Counted from the stretch's first letter, positions 37,065 through 50,339 are shown. The stretch: DNA of 64,000 bases from Tetrahymena thermophila SB210 (GCF_000189635.1 NW_002476163.1:372001-436000), one strand, 5' to 3'. The notes: generated from the letters alone by a model not told the origin. Numbers and translations: made by a program.

Positions 37065-40000
37065 TCATTTTTTATATTGTAGTAGAGTTTATTTTGTATA
37101 TTCTTCTGAACTTAAACGTCCCCTTTTTCTACCTTTGTTAGGATTTAATTTTTCTTGAATAATCTTTTCAATGTGCATATTGAGTACATTTTCAAAATAG
37201 TAAAAAAATATATCCTCATTTTATTTTTTTAACTTAGCAGCATCAGCTTTTTTACCTAAAAATCCTACTTTAGATAGATTTTCGCTCTAAATACCAATTT
37301 TTAAAGCAGAACCATGCTCGTTTTAATCACTAAATTTAACATTTACTTACTTTTTATCGCTTTTACCTGAATTATCAGGTTCCGACTGATCTAATTGCTC
37401 ACCGTTTTGATTTTTTATTTTTGCAGATTAAAGGTCAGGCAGAGAAAAAGATCTTTTTAATTTAACTATGTGAACTTTATTTTATGACATATTTTTTTCA
37501 GCTTTTAATGAATTAATCGGGCTAAGGTAGTAACTATCATCAACGTTATCAATATTACTTACACAAGATTCAACTTTCTATAAGATAGTAGGTTAATTTA
37601 TAAATATATCATCAAAACACTCTTTTCCGTTTCCATTTTTTACAGGTGATCTTTAAGGGGAATCTTCTCCATTTTTTATAGGGGTAGATTCAAGCTTTAT
37701 TTTAAATTTGGAAGTTTCTACACTTTCTTCCATGTTATATTATTCTTTTATGCTAGTCATATCTGCCTAACGTTTTAAATTATTTTTTGCCATATCTTTT
37801 TGAATTTTTTTCTTAATCAAATCAGAGTTTCCTCCATTTATGCATATATTTGCATAATGCTGTGCATCTTAAATTAATTTTTCAACTGTTGACTCTATTT
37901 CGCTATCCTCTCGATATAAAATATTTCCTATTTCTTTTATAGTTAATCCAGATTAGGCACCTTTTTTCAGAACTATGTTAGCTATACGGAAACACTTCAA
38001 GCACTCTTCTCGAAGATTAAATTAATTTTATAATATTTTTAAATCTTATTCAATTTGTATCTATTCAATGTATTAAAGAGATTTCTCAGAAAACTGTTAC
38101 TCTGACTATTCCCACCACATCCAATTTAAGTCATCTTGACAAATATCAAATGAATCTGAAAGAGATAACCCATGATCAATAGGAATCAGTTAAAAGTCAT
38201 ATTCTAGTAGCTAAGCTTTATAATTAGGAAGCTTTTTTAACTCCTATGGATTGATATTCACTTTTTAAAATATAATTTTTTATTAATTTTTAAGATAAAA
38301 ATAGCAGTAATTAAAAAATTGTAAGAGAATAAAATTTATCTTATTTTTGAGGAAATGCGATTATTTTAGTGATATTTAAAAAATTATCATGCATTTTTTT
38401 TATTTTATTTAATGTAAACTTTTTTTTGCACATAAATTGATGGCTCATTGATTTGAATATGTACAGTAAAACCTGTCAAACTAGGAACCCTTAAAAATTG
38501 AGCACTGATAAATAATAGGTAAAAGTTTTTTCCCTAATAACCTTTCATTTTAAAACTCATCTATAAAATTAGCACCTTTTTTTATGGGCAAAAATTTTAT
38601 GTCCTCTATGTAGGTAATAAGTTTAAGTTTAGACAGGCTTCACATTATTAGAAATTGTTTATTGATATATTACCTTTCTTTTTTTTCTTCTTCTTCACAA
38701 GAATGTTTTGATCGTTTCTATCACAATTTAGGATTCTTATATCTAAAATAGCAATTTTGTGAACTTCATCAATTGAAAATATTGAATTTCCATAGTTTCC
38801 ACATTCTTCTGTATTCTTGACAAATACTTAGAGAGACCCTCTCTTAATTTGGTCTTAATTAAAATCACTTAAAATTTGTTAAAAATTGGCTTTATCAACA
38901 TCTATGAAAGATGGTCTTTTTATGTTATGATCTTCTTTCTATTAATTAGTTAGCTAGCTTTAGTTATATTTGAAAGAGGGATGATAAAACTCTACAAATG
39001 TTGTTGCAGGCACTCCATGAAATCCTTCTGGATCCAGTATATATGCAACAACTTCTCTGTAACCTTGCTCTCCACTTCGTATACCAGATCTAATTCCTCT
39101 CTATCCTAATTTTCCTATTATTATAATATATTTTATTATTAAATTAGCCAATTTATGAAAGTTTATTTATATTAATAAAATTTATTTTTTATTTGACTGT
39201 ATAATAAGATCAAGTAAGATAATTTTTATCTATCTCGCTTTCAAAACATACATATTTCATTAAGCTAGCTGAATTTTTATAATTTATAAATTGAGTAAAT
39301 AAGTAAGTATTCTTTCTTAAAAATATTAAGAATGAAAAGATATTTTTGCTTATTGATTCCCTAATTCATATGCTAATTTATAAATCGCTTATGAGAAGCT
39401 AAGTTTATTTTCTCTTAAAAAAACTTTATGCAAAATATTTTAATATATGTATATGTCTTCACTTTATCAAATTCCCTTTATCTAAATTATTTGATTACCT
39501 ACATAGCCTTTGGGATTATTAGGTGCATAAGGCTCTTCATCTAAAGGTTTAAAAATAGCTACATTATTCCTATCTACATTTTCAAGAAAATAACTTCCGG
39601 AAATTCCTGATTCTGTTAATTTTGGAATAATTTTGCAATTTAGCGCCTTTTTTATTTCTGCTAAAGTGGAGTTAATCGACTTATTCATTCTATTATCAAA
39701 GAAGTATGGATGAATCATTCCAAAATTATCTATAGATTATACTGGAGAGTAGTAGAGGGTTGACTCATTTTTGATATTGTAATCTGCTATGCTTGCATTG
39801 TTGTTTTGGAGAAGCTACTACTTGTATCTGAGTCTTATTTTTCCAATACCGCCATTAACACCTCCAATTTTTTACTAAATTTTCTACTTGATTGTGCTTA
39901 TTGACATACATTGATGAACAGGTATACGAACTATAAGCTCTTCAGTGTACTAATCTTTTATGTTTACATGTTTCTTTTTAGGAGTTTGCTTATTTTTGCT

Positions 40001-40393
40001 ATGAGAATCGGTAGCTGTATAAAACATCTCCCTCTAATTTTAATCGACTTCAACTTCTATTAACCCTAGGCGATCTTTTATTTCTTAATTATTTTAGGTA
40101 ATTAAATTCTTCTCTCACTTAATATTGATATGTATGAGATTGATTATTCCACTTCTATATATTTATTTATTGTAAATAGATTAATTATTAATGTTTATAT
40201 GTGTCTTATGTTATATTATTTTCCTTTAGAATCTTTAATTAAATAAGGGTTATAACACATATTTTTTCAACTACATCTTGCTCTTATCTTTGATATTAAA
40301 ATAACCTCACAATTAATTGCTAATACTTTATAATAAAAATTATAATTATTATTTGAATATTCTGTCACTGAACGGGATAAGCTTGGAATTCAT
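37065..40393 (-). CDS. Phosphatidylinositol 4-kinase, gamma/type II-like, with N-terminal ubiquitin-like domain
   Basis: Exons on the minus strand. About 40100-39480 carries a ubiquitin-like stretch (EELIVRIPVHQCMSISTIKQ, IADYNIKNESTLYY) and then the kinase N-lobe (SGSYFLENVDRNNVAIFKP followed by DEEPYAPNNPKG). About 39118-38690 carries REVVAYILDPEGFHGVPAT, EVHKIAILDIRILNCDRND and QNILV. About 38270-37065 carries the metal-binding equivalent IPIDHGLSLSDSF and WMWWEQSEQQFS, then a 300-residue Ser/Lys-rich tail. Stop TGA 37067-37065. These are the PI3/PI4-kinase catalytic motifs as arranged in plant UBL-type PI4K gamma proteins, which phosphorylate phosphatidylinositol at D4 and/or act as protein kinases. 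The lysine of VAIFKP, the D and N of CDRNDQN and the D of IDHG are present, so activity is plausible. ATG 40393 and the first small exon are a guess; the frame is secure from about 40100. Confidence 0.8.
38464..38646. mobile_element. Short inverted-repeat element inside an intron of the PI4K gene
   Basis: The left end TACAGTAAAACCTGTCAAAC begins with the TA expected for a Tc1/mariner-type target site. The right end, reverse-complemented, reads about GTGAAGCCTGTCTAAAC, sharing the CCTGTC(T)AAAC core. Length about 180 bp, no coding potential. It lies wholly in the intron between the second and third kinase exons (about 38680-38280). Ends are imperfect, so it is an old non-autonomous copy. Confidence 0.45.
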
Positions 40394-41336
40394 TATCTTA
40401 GTTAGATTTAGTTTATTTTGAAATGATTGAGTTCTTAAATTTTAATCGTTAAGAAGAGATATATTATCATAAATTTAATTAACTATTTGTAAACCGAAAG
40501 CATTCTAAATATTGATAATTATTCTAATTACTTAAAATTACTTATTGGTATAAAATAGTGAATTTTCTAAATTTAGAAACTCCTTTAATCTAACCAATAA
40601 GTAAATGAACTCCATAAGCCATCTATGTTAAAAAGAATTTAATTTATTTCTTATAAAAAAAGTCTTATCTACCTTGTATTCATAAATAAGATTATATATA
40701 AATAAATGGCATTTTAAGCATCATTTATTATTAACTTTTAAACAAAACTTACTTAATAAACGAATTAATTTGTTTTTAAAATCACATTTTGTTGAAATCG
40801 TCAATTAACTTAGAAACAAACATTTAAGTATTGTTTGTAGATCATAAAACATTCATAAAATAACATATTAAAGTTAAGAAAAAGATTAAAAAGTGTTTAT
40901 AAAATAAACAAATTTGGTCTTTTGCTTGTTTAAAATAGTTATCTACTATAAAAATAAGAATAGTAATTTAATTAATGTTGAAATATATCCGATGACAAAA
41001 TAAAATAAATCACTTATAAATAAAAATATTTATATAGTCAGAAAGATTTAATTGAAAAAAATAATTTGAATATTTATGAAAAAAGAGTTTTATTTACGAA
41101 AAATATTTTTATTTTAGCTTTCAAAATATTTAATTGAAAAAAAAAAATCTGAAAATAGCTTTCTTTTTTTATGTTAAATTAAAAAAATTATATTTTTAAT
41201 TTTTAAATTGTTTGTTTTTAAAAGATGAAATTTATTATTTAATTAATTAAAGAATTAATAAAAAAAGCACCCATAAAGAAAATCTTTTAAGGCAAGTCGG
41301 AGTTAATAAGGTTTATACAAACTATAATATTAACTT
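40394..41336. other. Intergenic
   Basis: About 940 nt of AT-rich DNA, probably holding the PI4K promoter. No supported gene or element. Confidence 0.65.
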
Positions 41337-41594
41337 ATGACATGCCATGAAGGTCTTGTACTTAATGATACATTCCTTCGCCAGCTCATAATAAGAAAAA
41401 ACAGAAGGATCTCTATAGGAAGCAAATCGGAAAACAATGATGAGTTTGCGCCAAATGAAATCTACAAAATTACAAGAATTTTAAATCATTTTTGTTTTTT
41501 TTTTTTATTTATTTATTTAGTTCGCTTTGTGTAACTAAATTGGATGTTTTTAATATAGTTAATGAAAAAAATAAATAATAAAATTATATTGTGA
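41337..41594 (+). CDS. Possible small protein, 85 aa
   Basis: ATG 41337 to TGA 41592-41594 in the ciliate code. The first 55 codons are noticeably less AT-biased than the surroundings and read as a polar, basic protein (RKNRRISIGSKSENND, then EFAPNEIYKITRIL). After codon 60 a T-rich run with TTTAG may be a short intron. The opposite strand is also open in the same codon register and reads as a hydrophobic protein, so the strand is uncertain. The frame stays open upstream of the ATG to about 41265. Not recognised; no neighbours support it. Confidence 0.35.
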
Positions 41595-41684
41595 CACAAT
41601 TTAGTTAAAGAATCTTTTTAAATTTTGATTATATAATATAGGAACTCGAATTAAGCTAGCTAAAGTAAATTAAATAATGCTATT

Positions 41685-44600
41685 TCAATCAAAAATTGTA
41701 ATGATTTCCTAATATTACTTTGCTACAGTTTTTAATTCATTCATTAGTATTTATTTTAAAGGCATCTTAAATTATTGTTTATCTGAACTTGGAATTTAAG
41801 AGCTATTCTTGTTTGAATAAGTTTTAAACTTCACACAATAGTCGTATAGCAGATAAATTATATGCTCTACTGATTAATTTTTCATTTAATCAAAGTACTT
41901 TATCAACAAAGCACATTTGGATGGAAGCACATCTCTCTGTAATTTAAAAAAAAAAAAATTAGTTACAAATTACAAAAAAAGTTAAATACTTTAATCAGAG
42001 TTTTAATTGTCTTCCTTAAAGTCCAGTGAGGTTTCTTTTCAAATTAAGTGTTATGGAACATGGCTGCCAGATTAAGCATTACACTCATAAAAAATTCATT
42101 AAAAGAATTGCTATCTAAATAATATTAATTTAATTGAATAAATATAATAATCAAAAATGAATGATTATTTATACCTGCTTTAAGACAAGTCAAATAAATT
42201 ATTGAGTAGAAAAATTTATTTTCGATGATATATTCTCTAATAAATTCATCGAATGGGTGATTAGAATAAAACGGTTTTTGATAGTTAGCAAAATTAGAGA
42301 CATTTCTTTCATATTTAAATCCGAATAAATAAACTTCAGTTATTTTTCTACTAAGACTGCAATTATTCTTGATGTCTTCATCCTTAAGCTTAGGATAAAT
42401 AGATTCTTTGATCAATTACGAATGCTCTGATCTGTTAATATTTTAAATAGTTATTTAGATTTTATATAACATAAACCAAAATAAAAAATAAATAAATAAA
42501 TACAAATATTTGCATTTAGGATTTTATTTTAAGTAAAATTTAAATAAGAAGAGTGCAAGAGATTCTTTTTCAGTAAGATCTAGTCTGCTTCTTTTATTTT
42601 TTTTACTTAAGTCTATACCTAAATTAAGCTCTCTAAAAAAATCTAATGAAGTTTAAGTAAATTCATTCCTATCGTATTCTAATATTATTTCTTTATCTAT
42701 GTTCTTACTGTTTTATATAGAAAACCCCACAATTTATTCTTGCAATTCTAAAAATAAAGTCATAACTCTCTTTTAAGAAAATAAGCAAGTGCTTGTTACT
42801 TTTATATTTAATTTAATTTAATTAATAAATTTATTTTTTTATTTTAATGATTTACTTATAATAAGTATATACTGAACAATCGAATCATCAAATGGAAGAT
42901 TATTTAACAAAAATTTAGTTATTAATCTTATAAAATCACAAGATATTTAAATGTCTGATCTTACATATTGATAACTATCTATGTCCTCCAAGCAATATTC
43001 TTATAGTATATCTAATATTTAAACGATAAAAGTCAAAAGTTCATGCTTTCGATCTTTTACAAGCTCATATTGTTAAATCAATACATTGCAAGTCATCATG
43101 AGTAAATCTTTGAATTAAATAAAAAGCAAAAGCTCTTTATTTTATTAATTTTCTTCCAGTATTTATCTGAGGTAACTATTCAGATTTTAAATGTTGTCCA
43201 TAAAATAATTAATTTCTTGTTCATTTCTTAGTGTTTTTGCAACTTTAATTGCTATTTTTAAGCTAAAAAATAGATTTAAGGATTTTATTTTTAAGATGAA
43301 AGCAAATGATATACAATGTAGGAGAAAGCAATTTAATATTGTTTAAAGTGCCAATAATACTCGAGCTTAATGATTCTTTGGGATGAAGAAGAATCTATCT
43401 AACAAACTCAAAAATATCATTTTTATTTCTCAGTTACTGTAAATAGTAAATTGAGTAGCAACTGTTTACAGAAATCTTTCTTCTAATCATTTCATTAAAA
43501 AATTCTTGAGTCTTCTTGACTGCTTGCCTAACATTTTAAATTTGTTAAAATTAACTTAAATTTTAATGAGAATTTAATTTATACGATTAACTAGAAATAG
43601 AATTGACTGGAAAGTTATCAATTAAAGATTAAAATAAAAATTTATTTTAAATATTTGTATAAAACTGCTGGACAGCATCATTCTCTTGGCTTTTTATTTC
43701 TAGAAATTCAAGTATTTTAAAGAATATTTCATTATTATTTACAAGGCTGTTAGAAATAAGATTTTGAACTATTTATTCCAAAGCATCTAGCAAAGATGTT
43801 TTTTCTGCAATACACTTCTTATAATTTTTTAGCATCATATTTTCTGAATTAAAATACACTTAGAATTAGCCTAATGACTTAAAAAGAATAATTTGATTAA
43901 AACATTTTTATTGTATGAGTTAAAAGTCTGTTTTACTGGAAATATAAACTAAGCATTTTCTTTACTCAGAAATGTATTAAGGAGATTTAAGAATGTAGGA
44001 TTTTCCATTTATGAATTTAAGATGTTCTTAAACTTGCACAGCATATACAAAATGAAAAGAATCATTCCTTAGAATACAATTTCTTTTTTGTGTGGGTTTT
44101 TCAACTCACTAAGCAAATATGAGTACATTTTTTCAAGTACTATTGGAAGCTACTTTTTATATTAACCCATTAATTGCTTTAAAGTTTCATATTCAGATTT
44201 TAAGCTTTTTCCTTTTTCTATTAAAAAAAATAAATTTGATTTTTTCAAGCTGTTTGTTGCTTTAACTTTAAAATTATTGCTAATATAAAAATACAGCTTT
44301 TATAGATGCAATTTTAATGCAATAAAACAATATATAAACATTTTAAAATTTAAATTTTTACCTTCAACAGTAGAATAGCTAGATGTAATCATCCACCACA
44401 ATTTAGAAATAAAAAGAATCACTTATATATCTAAGCAATTTGCAGTAAAAGCTTGTTTCTCTGAAATTTTCTTAGCCAAGTAAATAATATTTAATCCATC
44501 ATCTTCAATATCTTATTATCCTCTGCATAATTTCTGAAATAAAATTTAAAACTTAAGTCTTTATGCTGTTAAAAAAATAAGAAAATACCCTAAAGAATAT

Positions 44601-45461
44601 GAGATGCTTCAAGCAATTTTTCTCATTTTAAGGCTGAAGTACTTCAAAAAATTAATCATAAATACTCTCATGTGTTTAATCATAAAAAATTTTTCCTTTA
44701 ACTTTTTTATCTACGAAACAATTAGAGTTGTTTAGATCATAGAAGCATGAATAAAACTAGCCTTCTATTTCTTTATTATCTATTTTAATAGAAATAAATA
44801 AATATAATTGCTTAGATTGTTGCTATTATTACTGATTGTATCATGCATAGTCAGCTATGTCAGCGATTTTATTAATATCTTTTATCGTATTATTATGCAA
44901 ATTAATAAAAATGTAGAAAGTTAAATAAATTACTTCAAGAAGAATGTCATAATGAATTTTATTTGTTTTAATGGTTTTATTGAGTAATGTGAAGAAATAG
45001 CTAATATCTCTTTCATTTTACTTACCCATAAAAGACTCTTAATCAATAAGTTTGTAAATATCTCTTTTAAACTGCTTTTGGTGAGAAAATTCTAATCTAT
45101 TATTATTACCTAAAGCAATATCAAATGCTAGTGTAACTTCATCCTTCTTTTTATTTTTTTTACTTTTACTGTTGATATTATTGCTACTTGAATTATTATT
45201 TGAACCATTATTTTAGTTTGATAAATTATTTGAGGAACCACTGTTATTTCCTTACTAATTTTGAATACCATTATTGCTAGAATTTATTAAAATCTATTAA
45301 TTCTACAAACTATTTCCTAAACCAAGATTGTTTATTGATTAATTACTAGAAATGTTTTAACTTTAGTTTGAATTATTCAAATTGTTACTATTCTCTCTAT
45401 TTGAATTCAACCCACTCTAACTTCCTTGCTAATTGCTATTACCTGAATTATTATAATACAT
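41685..45461 (-). CDS. Large hypothetical protein with Asn/Ser/Gln-rich N-terminus
   Basis: ATG 45461, stop TGA 41687-41685, about eight exons. Residues 1-100 are low-complexity Asn/Gln/Ser/Gly, ending in a Lys-rich cluster (NSKSKKNKKKDEVTL). The rest is a long alpha-helical, Leu/Lys/Asn-rich protein without motifs I can name (for example LNLLNTFLSKENAQFIFP, EFFNEMIRRKISVNSC, FDEFIREYIIENKFFYS). The C-terminal exons 42415-42174, 42115-41992 and 41940-41685 splice cleanly. One in-frame TGA at 44843-44841 must be removed; a 102-nt intron (44933-44832, donor GTAATT, acceptor AATCAG) does this. No catalytic signature seen, so no function is proposed. Confidence 0.65.
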
Positions 45462-47629
45462 TTTTGAAATTGCAGACAAGAGTTTAATTAATTAATATTA
45501 TATCCTATTATTTTACAATAATGTTTTGGTTTCAAAAGATACTTTAATTAACTATTTATAATTATTAGTGTGCATCTACTAAAAACTTTAAAAATATGTT
45601 TGTTAATACATTTTTAAAAATCATCTAAAATTAAAATGAAAAAAATAATTTCAAAATGATTAACCTTAAAAAAATCTCAAAGATAAATTCATAAATCAGT
45701 ATTTTGATTTAAAGTCTGCCACTAAAAATGTTTATTTGTAATTTTTATATTTTCAAAAATATTTTTCAAAATGCAACTAAATAAATTAATTAAATCAATA
45801 AATAAAACAAATTAAAATAAATTTTTATATCCACTTATTCTGTATTAAAATATAAGAAAACTTTTAAAAAAAGTAATTGACTTTCTTATAAAAAAGTTTG
45901 CTGTTGCTAACTCAAACAAAATTAATCGTAAGCAATATGTCAAAATAATTGAAAAAATTCTACAACTTTTTTAAAATAAATAAATAAACAAAATTTAACT
46001 TAATTTATTTGAAAGTTATAACATTTACTTTATATTCAAAATTGAAAAAATGTATATTTCGATATAATTTTAGTGTATTTATAAAATCAGTGAATCACTT
46101 TCAACTTTTTTGATTGATTTTTGATTTTCATATAATTTTAATACCCGTTTTTAAGTTTTTTTTTTATTACTTTGACTAAATGATAGTAAATAATTTTTGA
46201 AAATAATTAAAATGAACTAATGGTAAGATGAGAGGTTTTGATTAATTGGTTTTAGAATAAAGATAAAATATGTGTGTTACGTAAATTGCAAAATTGTTAA
46301 ATCATTAATGTTTAGTTTTTAAGAAGTTGAAATCACCTTTGATAGTAACTCAGATTTATTAATCAAAAGAAAAAAAATGCAGAATAATATGCATTATTAA
46401 TATCTAAAAAACTAATTGTCCATTCACTTTCAATCAAAATATTCGTCAATTTTACTTTTTCCTTTGCAAATTTTTCATTTCTTAGTGAAGATAATTTATA
46501 TTAATTCAAAAATTAGTTTATTCCTTTTGCTTTTATAAAAGAAATTTTGAATTATCTTGAGAAACAAAACAAATTAAAGCAAAAACTAGTTTACATAAGT
46601 TATAGATGCTTATAGGGTTTAATGTTTTTTTTTTCAACAACCTATCAATAATTATTCCTAAAAAGTATTTTGTTCAGCTAAAATTATTTAATTAAACTGA
46701 AACAAATTGTTGATTTTTTATTTTATTAAATAAAGTTAAGTCTATTCTTTATTTTCAATTTGGATTTATTCATCAATAAAAAAGGCTTATCTCAAGATAT
46801 ATTTTGGAGGGGTCCCTACCTAATAACAGATAAATAGAAGAAAATAGAATTCAATATTTTTAATACCTATTTTAATTTGAAATTATAAAGGAGGGGGACT
46901 TAATTCAAACCATCAGTTAATGAATTTTATTTATTTGAATTCAGAAAATAGACCCCCTTTAAAAGATTATGAGAGCATTGACTTAAGCTATTAACTAATA
47001 ACTATACATATTAATTGCTTGCTTGCTTTTATATTTTATATGAAAGTGATAGATCTTCAAATTTATTAATAATATAAAATAACTTTTTTACAAATCAATA
47101 AATCAATGGAGGAACTTTTCAAATCTATTCAATATATATAGCGGGAAAGTTTATTTAAATAATTTAAATTGTGTCTCTAAATACATTTTTTAGTGTGCTT
47201 TATAAAAATTTACATGAAATAACTTGTAAAAAATGAAATGCTTCATCAAATATGAAGAAAAATAATCGAAAAAAAACATATTTAATTTTTTTTAATTTTC
47301 AAATTATATTTTTTGCTGGTAAAAAATGAATGAAAATCAAAGTATTATTCCATTTGTTTCTATTTTTATTAAAAAAAAGCAGCGAGTAGCAAGAAATCGA
47401 GAAAAAGCTTCTTCTTTTTTATGAACACTGATTATAAACTAAATCAATTATAAAATAATTAGTTTAATATTGATTGAGATTAGCATTATATTAAAGCGAA
47501 CTCTTTGTTATTGATCAAAATAATAAAAAATAATTAAAAGAAAACAATCATAAAAAAAAGAAAAACAAAGTAAACCTGATAAAAAATCAACAAAAATCAT
47601 TACTAAAAATAAAATCTATTATCTGTCGT
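45462..47629. other. Long intergenic stretch with a G-rich motif cluster
   Basis: About 2.2 kb between divergent genes. Mostly AT-rich with no supported frame. The exception is 46800-46970, where three unusually G/C-rich strings occur (see the entry at 46804-46961). Confidence 0.65.
46804..46961. repeat. G-rich motif cluster with imperfect inverted repeat
   Basis: Three related strings in an otherwise about 80% AT region: TTGGAGGGGTCCCTACC (46805-46820), AAAGGAGGGGGACTTAATTC (46887-46906) and GAATTCAGAAAATAGACCCC (46938-46957, continuing CCTTT). The third is the reverse complement of the second in its outer (AATTCAAA) and inner (GGGGG) parts. Could be a hairpin, a decayed element end or a regulatory motif; not recognised. 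Confidence 0.45.
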
Positions 47630-48376
47630 ATGATTTCGATCGCTCCCAATTATCAGCCATAAATTCTTTTCTATCAGTCTGATATTATATACTAGTTACA
47701 TACTATCTAATAAATAAAGAGATAAAAGGCTAAATAACAAGAGATTTATCTCAAAAGTATTACTAATAAGGATAGTATTTCAGCAAATTCATCCTTTGAT
47801 TCCAACAATTCTGAAAAAGTAGAATAACAATCTCCTCTAATAAATAACTAAACTTCTTAATTGAATGAAGTACTTTAATCACCTACTACTGCTTCAACAA
47901 GCTATATCAGTTGTGTGATTTAACCTACTTCAGAGTTGGGAGGAGTCTATATCAGTGACTATGACTATGCTTCGGATCTGTAAAATTTAGAAAAAGACAA
48001 TATAAAGTCAGTGCTTTCTATTGATAGAAACCACAACTTTAAGCTTCCCGATAGTTACAACCATAAAACAATAATTGTTTTTGATAATGAAATGGAATCT
48101 ATTAAAGCTCATTTCGATAAAAGCTACTAGTTCATTTTCAACTCAATATAAAACAAACAAAACATTCTCATTCATTGCAGAAGAGGTATTTCTCGTAGTG
48201 CAACTATTTTAATAGCTTTTTTGATGAAATTTTAAAACAAATCGTATGAGGATTGCTATAATTTCTTAAAGTAAAAGAGACCAGTAATCAATCCTAATAG
48301 CGGATTTGTTAAGCAGCTTAAAAGCTATGAAAAAGTTCTCAAAGAATACCTCCTTTACACAAATCAATTAAAATGA
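47630..48376 (+). CDS. Dual-specificity protein phosphatase
   Basis: Single exon, 248 aa, ATG 47630, stop TGA 48374-48376. Residues 1-100 are a Gln/Ser/Asn-rich leader. The catalytic domain follows: GVYISDYDYASD, NIKSVLSI, IIVFDNEMESIKAHF (carrying the likely general-acid Asp) and the P-loop LIHCRRGISRSATILIAFLM, a perfect HCxxGxxRS signature. After the P-loop come the usual helix and KRPVINPNSGFVKQL, which matches the RP...NPxxxFxxQL end of DUSPs. All catalytic residues are present, so an active Tyr/Ser/Thr phosphatase is expected. An in-frame upstream extension without TGA exists to about 47522 but has no ATG. Stands alone between long non-coding stretches. Confidence 0.88.
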
Positions 48377-50339
48377 AAAACAAACAAAAAAATTAAAGAT
48401 ACTAAAAACATTTAAACATTTTCCTCAAAACAAAAAACAACCAAAACACAAACAAACAAAGAATCAATTTATCATAAATATATTTATTTTATTACGTAAT
48501 AAAAAACAAAACACTATTCCCCTATATCAAAATCTTGTATAAATTCAAAACTAAACAATCATAAACATAAACTATTTGTATATATCTTGTATCTATGCCT
48601 CCTAAATATTTATTATTTATAAACAAATTCTCTAAATAATCTATTTATTAATCTTATTTATCTATCCATCTATATATTTCTTATTCTTTGTCTTTATTAA
48701 TACTTATTCTCACTTCCATAAAATATTTAGTTTATGTGATTTTATTATATTTGCCTTCAACTAAAGCGTCTAGTATGTGATTTTATCAAATACTTTTATC
48801 TCTTTTTATAGAATATGAACTTAAAGCAAACTGTAAAGTATTTTAATTAAGTAAATATCAAATCAAAAAACATTAATCTATTATGTAAATGAGTACTTAT
48901 AAAATATAATTTTTATGACTTTTTTCCATCACTAATCGACGCACTTTATCTATTTCTTAACTGCGTAACTTTTACTCTTTAATTTAATCTGATGATGTAT
49001 TAAAATTTTTAATACAAAAACACTAAATTTAACAAATCAGTCTATTTTATTTAAAATGTTTGTATTCAAATCTGTTACCACCAGATAAAATAACAAATAT
49101 TTTCTGATGAATGAATTTAATTCAATATGTTTATTTTGATTATAATTTCATTCAATAAATGCATTTTGTTGAGTTTTAAATAATTTTTTTGTTTAAATTT
49201 AAAAAATATCAAGTCAACAAGTATAAATAACTAAATAAAATATATGTCTTTACATAAATATTAATCTACATAAAAAAATACTGATCTAAAAATTTTATAT
49301 TTTAACTAACAAAATTAAAGTCAGTATTTATAATTTAATCTAATAGTCATCAAAAATAAGAAATTGCAAGCAGCTTCATATAATATTAAAATTTTAATAA
49401 TAATTTTAAGTATTTTATCTTTTTTTAAATTAAAAATTAAATTAAATTTTTTAATTTATTGAAGATTAGTATTAAATAAATATTATTAAAAGGTATTTTA
49501 AAAAATAATAATTATGTAAAATAAACATAAAACTAGTTGAATTCAATTAAAATTAATTACTTATTTTGCCATTAAAACTGGTTTAATTAATTTTTTTATA
49601 TTCTCTACATTTGGTAATATTTTAAGAAAATGAAGAAAATAAACTCATTTAGTCTTACCCATTTTAAAATAGAAAAGAGAGTTTTTAAAATAAATTAGAA
49701 ATTTAAAAATAATAAGTTATATCTCAGCAACGAGTATAATAGTTAAATAGGTAATATTTAAATTATGTTATAATTATTAATTATTATCACTTAGATTATC
49801 TCTAAAATTTTACAAAACTTTTATACTTAAAGTATGTCTAATGAAGAAATAATAAATAGACTTTATCATTTTAAAAGACTTCTCAATTAATAAATAAAAC
49901 TTAATTATATTTAAATGAGATTAAATAAAAACCCTTTTATTAATGCTCCCATTTTGTTTTGTTTTTGATTAAGATCGACTAAAAAGTTTAGTACTAAAAA
50001 ATCAAAAAATAAGAAGAAAGGATTGAAAAAAAATAAAAAATATTGAGAAGTTTATAATTTTATAATATTTTAAGGTTATTTTTTCAATTAAATATTTAGA
50101 GAGAAAAAATTAACCTCGAAATTTTCATGAAATTGAATTCTAAAATAATAAAATAAATGAAAATTATGAAAATATCAAGAAAAAGACATACAAATGTGAT
50201 TAAATTTTTAAGATACTTGTTTTTTATTATTCTTAAAATACTATTAATAGTTATAGTTAAGTTGATTTAATTTCTCAATATTTATTAATGTATTGATTGG
50301 TAGTTACTATTAATTAAATCAATAGCAAATTAGTATATT
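48377..50339. other. Long non-coding stretch
   Basis: About 2 kb of AT-rich DNA between convergent gene ends (phosphatase + and membrane protein -). No frame with protein-like composition and no clear repeat seen. Confidence 0.65.
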
